Positions 56,884 through 64,000 of a stretch of DNA of 64,000 nucleotides are shown in pieces (position 1 is the first letter of the stretch; each line of letters starts with the position of its first letter). This DNA comes from Microbotryum silenes-acaulis (taxonomy: Eukaryota > Basidiomycota > Microbotryomycetes > Microbotryales > Microbotryaceae): assembly GCA_003665825.1 (NCBI GenBank), contig QPFY01000002.1:2251187-2315186 (forward strand), in the 5' to 3' direction. Both the position numbers and the translations under genes were made by a program. The notes beneath the pieces are model-generated. The model was not told the DNA's origin. It did no database searches and worked only from the letters and a program-made list of their open reading frames with translations.

Positions 56884-57017
56884 TTAAGTGTCAACTTCAT
56901 CAAACTGTGCTAAGTTCATCAAACAGTGCCAATTTTAGCGCCATTTAGTGCCATTTTGCGCACTTTAGCGCTCGAGATTTATTTAGTGGCGTTTAGCAAG
57001 TGGCAAAGTTGCTGATG
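56884..57017. repeat. Right terminal and subterminal repeats of the Plavaka-like element
   Basis: Motifs AGTGCCAATTTTAGCGCC, GCGCACTTTAGCGC and TTTAGTGGCG precede the terminus CAAGTGGCAAAGTTGCTGATG ending at 57017. Its reverse complement matches the left terminus at 49386 over about 19 bp. Confidence 0.8.
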
Positions 57018-57030
57018 AGATCAAGAGACG

Positions 57031-58231
57031 TTGGATTCAAAGCCCAACCGCCGACAAGCATCCGACTTGACTCTAGAGCAGAAGATGGTCGCTGGCGCCT
57101 GGTTTCAAACTATTTTCATGCAGAATATTCTCGACGGCCAAGGCCTGTGGCGAACAAAGAGATCACTTTACACCCAGTCTCAGCTCGTATCGGAGGTCTA
57201 CAACGAAAACGCTGAGAGGCCTATCGAGTGGTCATCGAAGATCGCCGACCTTGTGCGGCATTCTTCCCCGCCTACGGTGATACCTTGCCAGCGCTGACAA
57301 CACCTGTGTTTCCTTCAAGCAGATCGTTTCGAAGAATCTGGGAGTCTTGAATTTGATCAAAAGGACGGCGCTGAAATACACCTACAAAGCATACAAACTG
57401 GACCCGGACAGGCAACGTGAGGCATCGACCGCCAAGGCCGTACTCTATCTCCAACCTACTAAATGGGCGGTCAAAGAGTTACGTTGCGGTGCAGGAACGG
57501 TAAGCCTTTCCAAAGCCCCGCTACCAGCTCCTTCGAGTGCGATTCAGCGTTGTGGCCATATGTTTTGGCACCAAGCTGCTTACAACATCTTTCTCCCTCA
57601 GGGTGGGGTCGACATGAACAATTGCTCCTTCGAGGCCGAGGATGATTTTCAGAACGACCTTCTATACGAGATCTTTGTTCAGATCGTCGCCGGCATAAGG
57701 AAAGAAAAATCTGCTGCTTTCCAATGGCCAAGGAAGGTCTCGACCCGAACGACAATGATCATCGCGAGCTTGCATTCGCTCTTTTGACTCATGCATATGC
57801 CGGCGTAAGTTCCTCAACTGTTCAGCAATGTCCATTTCAAACTACCAATCATATCGTTACATTCTTGCTATGACGGATCAGGTTTGGTATGCCATGCAGG
57901 TCCTTACGCCGCCCCCATCGCTCCCCGAATCGTCCGACGCTGGCAGAAATGCGAATGTGGCGAAGCAAACCGTAGCGCTCTGGCACGAGTTCTCGGCCAC
58001 TCACTATCAGGTTCCCGTCATGGCCATACTGCGTAGGCGTCGTAGAGAAGGCTCTGGGCCTTTTTACTCAGAAGCTATGCAGGTACGAGTCACCAATCGA
58101 GTACAGAACAGCGTGGAAGTAGCACTCCTCGAGGAGTATCGAGGGCCCGGGGTTTCTAGGCGGGGAACCAGTGACGAGATGAGGATCACAGCCCAACGGG
58201 CTTGCGACTTTGAAGAGTCTCTCTTCACTTG
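57031..58231 (+). pseudogene. ORF B homolog of the outer element, 5'-truncated
   Basis: Spliced fragment. Its blocks, in order, are: ASDLTLEQKMVAGAWFQTIFMQNILDGQGLWRTKRSLYTQSQLVSEVYNEN (57061-57215); NLIKRTALKYTYKAYKLDPDRQREASTAKAVLYLQPTKWAVKELRCGAG; GGVDMNNCSFEAEDDFQNDLLYEIFVQIVAGIRKEK (57600-57715); GLDPNDNDHRELAFALLTHAYAG; and WYAMQVLTPPPSLPES ... VALWHEFSATHYQVPVMAILRRRRREGSGPFYSEAMQ. They parallel the inner element's ORF B at 49750-51000 in order and spacing, with only part of the residues shared. This shows two distinct lineages of the same two-gene transposon. The basic/acidic N-terminal half is missing at the junction with the inner element. Confidence 0.65.
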
Positions 58232-58249
58232 ACTGTAGTATATGAGTGT

Positions 58250-58575
58250 AACATAGGTTTATAATGACAACAGATCAGGGGCTGCGAAGATAAGACTGCC
58301 TAAACAGCCGCTTAAAACACGGTCTGTGGTTCGGATAAAGTCGCTTTAGGACCGCTTTACGCCGCATAAGAGGGCTTACGGACCGCTTTGCGTATGCAAA
58401 CAAAGCGCGCCGTAAGTGCGCCGTAAGAGTCCCTTATCTAGGGTACACTTAAGCGACACTTAACGCGCGCGCGGCTTAACGAGTGGTTAAGGGCGCTTAA
58501 GAGCAGCTCTAGGCCGCTTAACGACTGCTTTACGAGGTTTCGCGCGCTTACGCGCGTTTGGCCATTTTGCTGATG
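58250..58575. repeat. Right subterminal repeats of the outer element
   Basis: Short motifs GCTTAA, CCGCTTTACG, GGCTTACGG and GCGCGCTTACGCGCG recur in both orientations and end in TTTGGCCATTTTGCTGATG. They are probable transposase-binding sites shared in style with the GCTTAA-rich foldback elements. Confidence 0.7.
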
Positions 58576-58677
58576 GAAGCTCATGTGGGAGCGCGATGGA
58601 GTCTTCTGTCTTGTTCGCCGAGCCGTCTCCAACTCCTAGGAGCCAATTTGCAAAGTCCTGTGCCTTTGCCCGTTCCG
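58576..58677 (-). pseudogene. Helitron helicase continuation beyond the foldback element
   Basis: AKAQDFANWLLGVGDGSANK and then EDSIALPHEL match the conserved Helitron helicase segment (FAxWLLxVGDG). Deleting the foldback element and one TT copy joins this in frame to RMTE on the other side. The protein is cut again at 58576 by the terminus of the outer DNA transposon. Confidence 0.75.
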
Positions 58678-58679
58678 TT

Positions 58680-58808
58680 CATCAGCAAAATGGGCACTCG
58701 GCGCGCACCGCTTAAGGACGCTTAAGGACGCTTAACAAGACGTCCTTAAGCCTCGCGTCTTGTTAAGCGTCCTTAAGCGGTGCGCGCCGAGTGCCCATTT
58801 TGCTGATG
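58680..58808. mobile_element. Foldback/MITE-like element 3, inside the Helitron helicase
   Basis: 129 bp with CATCAGCAAAATGGGCAC inverted ends and GCTTAAGGAC units, two in the left arm and one in the right. TT flanks both sides (58678-58679 and 58809-58810). It interrupts a coding sequence whose frame is continuous across the insertion once the element and one TT are removed, which fixes the element limits and the 2-bp target duplication precisely. Confidence 0.9.
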
Positions 58809-58810
58809 TT

Positions 58811-60961
58811 TCGGTCATGCGGTCTGCAGCGGCCAGAAGACGCATGTTTGTCTGCGCTTGCACCGTGCCGCTGTTAGTATAGGGTCCAACAGTCAGGCAA
58901 GGACTACTACTTACAGAGAGATGCAGCACCTCAACTTCCCCCCAGAAGTCGGCATTCATGATGCAAGCGTTGACGATTTGTGCAGGCGATGACTTGGGAA
59001 TAACGGGAAGGCATTGCTTCGGATCTCCTGTGATGTCACAGTCCAACCGGTCAGTTAATCATACTGCCCTGCGCTGTGAAAGATTGGTACACACCTGCCA
59101 ACACAACGGTCACTCCACCAAACCGAGCCGTTGACGATCGCACATCCTGCAACATCCTGTCCACAAGCTGGAAACATCGACGGTGCTGCATCGGTGCCTC
59201 GTCCCAGACGATCAAGTCGCACATCCGAAAAAGCTCGGCGAGCTGTCCTTGTTTTGGAACGTTGCACGTAGAGTCGTCGAAGATGTCGATCGGGATCTTG
59301 AACCGTGAATGTGCCGTTCTGCCTTTTGGCAGTAGCAGTGCAGCAATACCCGATGATGCAACGGCAAGAGCGTATTTTCCCTCTGACCGAATCCGAGCAA
59401 GGATCATTTTTTCCAAGAACGTTTTGCCTGTCCCTCCCGGAGCATCAACAAAAAAGACTTTTCCGCGGCTGTTCAGAATCGAGTCAAGAACTGTCTCAAC
59501 AACAACGCGTTGTTCGGCGTTGCAAGACTCGAAGTTGTTCCTCCAGAAACCCTCCAACTCGTTGAGCTCCGCTGCTGTGGCTGATTCCTCCATGATAAGA
59601 CGATTTGTTGAAGCTTCGTCATCGAACTGAATCGTTGGCAGCGGCAGGCCGTGGTCTGACAATGAGGAGTCGAGTCGTTGCAGAATATTGCTGAGCTGCA
59701 GCAGCCCCCAGCTGGCTACATGCTCGGGTGTGATGATCGGCTGTCGTCTTTGGTTTCGTAGCTGGTATTCGACGTCTTGGGTGAGGTTGTCATAGTGCTT
59801 TGTCCATAACTGCGCCGCGTTTGTCACTCCATCATCGGCCGTTAACAGCATGGCAAATAGGTGTCGCAGCTCGTGGCCAGTACGGAAGACCGCTGCTTCG
59901 GTCAGACATCTGTCGGCTTCAGCATTGTTGCGTAGGAGCCCCCGTTCGACACAGGCTTCCCGGAATGTTCGAAACTCAACACCATTGAAAGTCCTCAGAT
60001 CTGCAAACGATGTCGGAGAAGGCACCTTGAGAAGAAGTATTCGCAAGTAGTATCGCTCTCCGCCTTCAGGACCACAAAAGTAGATTCTTCTGATTGTCCG
60101 GTTGTCAACTTTTCGTGGAACCCAAGCTCGATCTTCGTTGTTCCATCTGAATCGGGTTGGCACGTCGATGTAAAGCAATTCTTGTGCGTTGTGATCGGGC
60201 GGCGTCTTGGCGCACAATTTGATGAATGCGGTTAACGTCGTTTCCGGTGGCGCTGATAAATCTGGTGCTCCCTGATCTGGGTCGAACCGAACTTCTTGCT
60301 CATTCGGGAGGTGCAGCGCAAGTCTGGTCACTGCGGGATCCCGATCGTGCATCCCGAATCGAAATATCCGGTGAATGGCCTTGGGGGCGCAAACATATCG
60401 AGCGTCGAGGAAGTTGTTGATTTCGTCTTGAGCTCCGGGTTCGTCGATCGTGAATGAAGTACGGTCGTGGCCCTTGTAAACGTAGTTGTACAGGTATTTG
60501 ATCGCAGCAACACCGCTTGCAATTTCCACGTTGACATGACAGTTGTACTTGGAAGCAAGGAACGGATTTGTTGGAATAACGTTTGCATCCGTAAAAACTT
60601 CTTCTTGCGCTGTGCCCGGGAATTTGACATATTGGTGTATGCCGCGACACCGGTAGTGTGGATAGCCACCGTCTTCGCTGGTCGTGCGTGGTTGGAGTCG
60701 TTTTGGAAACCCTTTGGTGCATTTTCCATGGTCGTCGTGGCAGGTATGCTTGCCGGGACGATCACATCGCCGGTGTAGCATGGAGTTTGTGATGGTCTCA
60801 AACAATGCAGGGAATTTGTCGGGGTCGGGTATTTCTGCGGTCACTATCTTGTCGTAGTTGTCGTTTGTTTTTGGTTTGTCTTCTGGATCCATGATCAAAA
60901 GGATGTGTGCGTGAGGTAGCCCGCGCTTTTGAAATTCGACAACATAGACATATGCAATGAC
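58811..60961 (-). CDS. Helitron Rep/helicase core
   Basis: This continues the Rep domain after the intron at 60962-61027. VEFQKRGLPHAHILLIMD holds the HUH motif. SKYNCHVNVEIASGVAAIKYLYNYVYKGHDR carries the two candidate catalytic tyrosines. The helicase has FFVDAPGGTGKTFL (Walker A), VASSGIAALLLPKGRTAHSRFKIP, CDLIVWDEAPM (Walker B) and VVLAGDPKQCLPVI (after an intron 59094-59028), then HLS joined to TNMRLLAAADRMTE across a second intron (58914-58852). These motifs support rolling-circle transposition. The core is undamaged until the foldback insertion at 58808. The helicase frame resumes at 58679. Confidence 0.85.
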
Positions 60962-61027
60962 CTGTGCAAAGAATTGAGACTCGTGAGCATTCTATCCATT
61001 TAATATTGACCGCGCCGATTGACATAC

Positions 61028-63084
61028 CTTTCCAAAGACTCCCGGCGCACGATGAACGCCTAATACATCCGCAAGAAGAGCTTTCAATTTGCCGTGAAAG
61101 ACCCGTGTTACTATGTCGGGACGGTCGGATGCGGTTTGGCCAGGAAGCAACGCGTTGACGATTTCCGACCAGGCAGGGTTGCATGTCATTGTGATGAATA
61201 TGTCCGGAGCACCAAAAACACGAACGATGGCCATAGCATCTTGGTAAAGTTGGACCATTTGGCGTGGCGATCCGGTGTGTGACGACGGTAGAATGACTCT
61301 TTTGCCAATCTGCGCGGGATCGAGTCCTTCAGCCAGGCTTGCTTGAAGGGACGAGTACTCTTCGGCTCGGAGCTTTTGCTGATTTGTTCTCATCCAATAT
61401 AGCCGTTCTTGTTCAGTTAATGCCCAGGCGTCCGCGACAAATTTCTGGTACAACCGGCCCCCAAGGAAAAACATCGGGTAACTGATATTCGGAGGACGAA
61501 TGTGGAAATAAAACGCGTTGAATTGGCTTTGCGTCCACGTTTGGATCCGCCCTTTCCGGTTTGTGGGTTGGCATTGGCGTTATCCGGTGTGCGTTGCAAG
61601 ATGCCGTTTTCGTCTCGCACGCGCCGAGCTGCCTCTGTAGCGATAGCGTTTTGGCTGAGCGGAATTCTGTCGTGGTACCAGTCTTCGCCATACGGTAACA
61701 ATAGCGGGTATGTGAGCGCTATGAGTGCAGGGTGACCATCGTGAATGAGCTGAATTCCGCGGCTGTCATTGTTTGGCGGGTGACGTAACCGAACGACGAT
61801 CTCTCTTGTTGAAGATCGGTACTCGGTCTCGTCTCCGGGTAAAATGACGGCCACCTCGTCTTGCGTCGGCAAGTTGTAGGTTCTTGGGTCTCGATTGCGC
61901 GGTGCAAGTAAGCGTAGCTGGTACATGTGAGACGCTTCACTGTCCATGAATTCTTTTGCTGTCTAGAACAGTTTTACGCGCGTGTTGTGGAGTTGCAGCA
62001 TGCCGTCGAGTACGGGAACAATCTGCTGCTACGCCGAGTCCAGACGTCGAACTTCTTCAGGCGGTCCGTTGAATCTTTGTCGGGCTTCAATCCGTTCCGT
62101 CGGAGCCAGGAACAGAATCTGAGCAAAGACTGGGTCGTCTCCTGGGCCTGGTGCGAGGGTGCCGATACGGTGAAATACCGTTCCGCTCAGGTAGAAAGAT
62201 GGTGGTCCGGAGCCGCTGATGATCCCATGGCCCTTGCTCGTGCCGAATGATGCCATAGCGAAGTTTTCATTGAACGCAAGAATACGGTCCCGGAAGATCT
62301 TCTCAACTGTTTCATGGATAGTCAGCAAGGCCGTTAGTCCGCTGTACTCAATCTAGCAAGCTGAACGAGTCGACGTGTACTAACCCTGGGCCATTGCCAG
62401 TCAGAAGCGCAAGCAGCTCGGGCGGGGCTTTTCGATCCCGGGCAATCAAACTTTGCCGTCTGCGCAACGGATTTTGAACGGTGTGGCACCGCCTGGGGTC
62501 GGTGATTTTTCGAATTCCCAGTGTAGAGCCGAACAGATCGGACATTGCAACGTCATTGATCCAAGATCGTGCCGGGGAAAAGGCCCTTCTGGCAACGGTA
62601 GCAGCGCAGTTGGGACGGTTTGGCTCGATCGCTCACTTGCGCGTTGATGTCGTTGACGCTGCTCCACGAGTCGTCGATCGACGACAGTAGTGGCTGAAGT
62701 CGCAGTTGCGTCTGTACTTGAAGCCGCGTCGCGAGAGAGGTCTGATACTGCTTCGAAGCGTGGACGAACGAATCTCAAGCCCGGAGGTGAAGGACTGCGG
62801 GCCCGTCGCACTTGCCGTGCGACATTGAGACTGCCTGCTGCCGGTGCAGATTGACTTGACGATCCATTTTGCGCGACATCGTGTTGATCGATTTCGTGCT
62901 GCTGCTTCTCGCGAAGGCGTCGTTGCCGCTGAGCTTCCGATCTGCGATTGTTCGAGGTTGTTGTTGTTGGCGACTGTGCGATTAGAGCCGGAGTCGGGTT
63001 GTGCGGAGGAGGAGGAACGCGCTCAGCTCGCTCACGTTGCCGACGTCTCTGCTGCCCCTGTGCTCTCCGTGAAGATTGTCGCAC
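61028..63084 (-). pseudogene. Helitron RepHel N-terminal part with frame lesions
   Basis: LQCPICSALHWEFEKSPTPGG ... FKIRCADGKV (62448-62560) is the Cys/His module found in front of Helitron Rep domains. It is followed by an in-frame TGA and then, one frame over, PELLALLTGNGP. Further parts are FRDRILAFNENFAMASFGTSKG with GTVFHRIGTLAPGPGDDPVFAQI (62090-62310), LPVLDGMLQLHNTRVKLF, and EIVVRLRHPPNNDSRGIQLIHDGHPALIALTYPLLLPYGEDWY. A one-base shift near 61553 separates this from FNAFYFHIRPPNISYPMFFLGGRLYQKFVADAW. The Rep start IFITMTCNPAWSEIVNALLPGQTASDRPDIVTRVF follows, then an intron (61027-60962). Confidence 0.75.
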
Positions 63085-63100
63085 TGGAGAGCCTCCTGTA

Positions 63101-64000
63101 CGTGAATGTTTGCAGATGACACATTTCGGCAGTGGCAGGAACTGGATGATTGAAGGAACTACGCTACGATGTGGTAGACACGCAAAACAGGTCGTCTCAG
63201 TCTGCTTCGGAAGCAGAGCCTGGGTGTAAAGGTCGTGCCTTACAGAGAGTCGTGAGGACGGTCGTAGATCGAAGTCGTGACAGTGAGAGGCGGTAGAGGA
63301 TACTTGTTAAACGTCGTTACTGGGTTTCAGTTCGAAGTAAACTACCAAGAGAGAGATGGGGAAGGGCGTCCCAATTGAGTGAGGCCGAGGCCCGTGTGGC
63401 GAACCATTATATGATCGAGAGCAACGCGCTGTTTGACTGTCATGAGTGCGAACGCGATGGAGACCTACTCGACAGTTGATTGGGTGGAACTGCGATGCAG
63501 GCTTTGCTCTTGTGGCGCGGCCAATTGATGGTCGCACGGCGTCTCACCAGCCAGTTGGGGAATTCGGCGGCGGGAACCGATGTTGTTTGTATCGATTTGG
63601 CGTCAGGCGGCGCAACGAGAGGGCGCGTAGTCTTGTACGACATTCATGAGTCGAAGAGGGGTTTTGATGTCATGGTGTTGGTGTGGTGAAGATGGTTCAG
63701 GCCATGCAAGTGCACGGAAGGAAGGTAAGAGAGAATCTGGTTGAACAATGCTATTTATTCATGCGCGCGGCTAACATCTACGAGCGGCGCAGGAAATAAC
63801 AAACATTGCGCTGGGACCGCGGCGCGCACGTTGGTCACGTGCGGGGGCGACGAACTCAACAGACGCGGTGTCGAGACAGGGAGGCCGAAATGCGCGGCTG
63901 AATCAGGTGGCGGAAATCAATCCAAAACTCGCGCGCGAGGACAATAAAAAGTTGGGGTGCTTGATAGCCTGCCGCGCCCGTGCGTCGGTGTCAGTCTTGA
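63101..64000. other. Right edge, no gene recognised
   Basis: Short open frames only. It may include the Helitron 5' leader and its TC terminus, which I could not pinpoint, and possibly upstream exons of the RepHel gene. No RNA gene or repeat was seen. Confidence 0.35.

Larger units (their letters stand above)
49386..57017. mobile_element. Plavaka-like (CACTA/CMC) DNA transposon, complete
   Basis: The element is bounded by inverted termini: CATCAGCAACTTTGCCACT at 49386 and its reverse complement ending at 57017. Both ends carry arrays of short subterminal repeats (GCACTTTAGCG, GTGCCATTTAGTG), the arrangement used by CACTA-type transposases. Inside are two divergent genes: a spliced transposase on plus (52349-56557) and an accessory gene on minus (49750-51914), sharing about 430 bp of promoter. 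Length is 7632 bp. The flanking dinucleotides (AA left, AG right) do not match exactly, so the target duplication has mutated or the insertion was rearranged. It sits directly against a truncated relative (57018-58575). Confidence 0.8.
57018..58575 (+). mobile_element. Truncated second (outer) Plavaka-like element, right half
   Basis: It begins abruptly at the right end of the inner element, in the middle of an ORF B-type gene (57031-58230), and ends at 58575 with CCATTTTGCTGATG, the same terminus as the foldback elements. Its subterminal zone (58270-58560) is rich in GCTTAA, GCTTAC and CGCTTTACG motifs, like the foldback arms and unlike the inner element's TTTAGCG motifs. The left half and its left terminus were not found in the window. 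The inner element has therefore either inserted here with later loss, or the two were joined by rearrangement. Confidence 0.65.
58576..63100 (-). mobile_element. Helitron, autonomous type but decayed and interrupted
   Basis: The minus strand reads, from about 63084 down: an N-terminal zinc-binding segment, a HUH-type Rep domain and a Pif1-like helicase, the RepHel architecture unique to Helitrons. It is interrupted by a foldback element at 58680-58808 and, after LPHEL at 58579, by the terminus of the outer Plavaka-like element at 58575. The rest of the helicase and the 3' CTRR end are missing. The 5' TC end was not identified. Lesions include a TGA at 62446-62448, a frameshift about 30 bases further on and another near 61553. 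Confidence 0.85.

Noticed and set aside
49386..57017. KDZ (Kyakuja/Dileera/Zisupton) superfamily assignment
   Set aside because: KDZ elements make 8-bp duplications and lack this conserved core. The related foldbacks have 2-bp duplications, and the YLSLGN and DxLHQxxKGMxKD blocks fit Plavaka.

Overview
The window is nuclear DNA of a fungus, most probably a basidiomycete. Genes are broken by many short introns (mostly 45-90 nt, GT...AG). The transposable elements are types common in basidiomycetes: a Plavaka-like (CACTA/CMC) DNA transposon, a Helitron, a Tad-like LINE and Ty3/gypsy remnants. FunK1-type kinases are present. I cannot name the species; a TE-rich Pucciniomycotina lineage is only a guess. 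Coordinates and intron borders below were derived by hand from the sequence and conserved protein blocks.

Left third (1-20000), mostly ordinary genes. A 5-exon condensation-type acyltransferase (307-2699) is followed by a palindromic foldback element (2884-3084). Next come a type II membrane O-fucosyltransferase-like protein (3712-6478), two tandem alkaline ceramidase paralogs (7055-8319, 8827-10636), a 790-aa low-complexity protein (10840-13212, minus), a 12-exon SulP/STAS anion transporter (15353-18457) and a multi-pass membrane protein (18713-19895, minus).

Middle (20000-44000), repeat-rich. It holds a hairpin repeat, a decayed Ty3/gypsy 3' end, two FunK1-like kinases (24023-25744, kinase motifs degraded; 39295-41866, motifs intact), a tRNA-like sequence and a nearly full-length LINE. 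The LINE has ORF1 and ORF2 joined by a TAATG stop/start overlap, and a one-base frameshift inside ORF2. Also here are an unknown 289-aa gene, a broken KTR/KRE2-type mannosyltransferase, a second foldback element (41908-42078) and long gene-poor stretches.

Right (44000-64000). A pseudouridine-5'-phosphate glycosidase/PfkB-kinase fusion gene and an HPP-family membrane gene both carry frame lesions. Then comes a nest of transposons. A 7.6-kb Plavaka-like element (49386-57017) has CATCAG-type inverted ends, subterminal repeats and two divergent genes. It abuts the truncated right half of a related element (57018-58575). That in turn interrupts a Helitron Rep/helicase (about 58576-63100, minus), which also carries a third foldback element (58680-58808). 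The foldbacks share the CATCAGCAAAATGG terminus and GCTTAA-rich arms with the truncated outer element. They are flanked by 2-bp direct repeats (CA, GA, TT), so they are probably non-autonomous passengers of this transposon family. The most interesting parts are this nested family, with its conserved second protein of unknown function, and the ceramidase paralog that has lost a catalytic aspartate.
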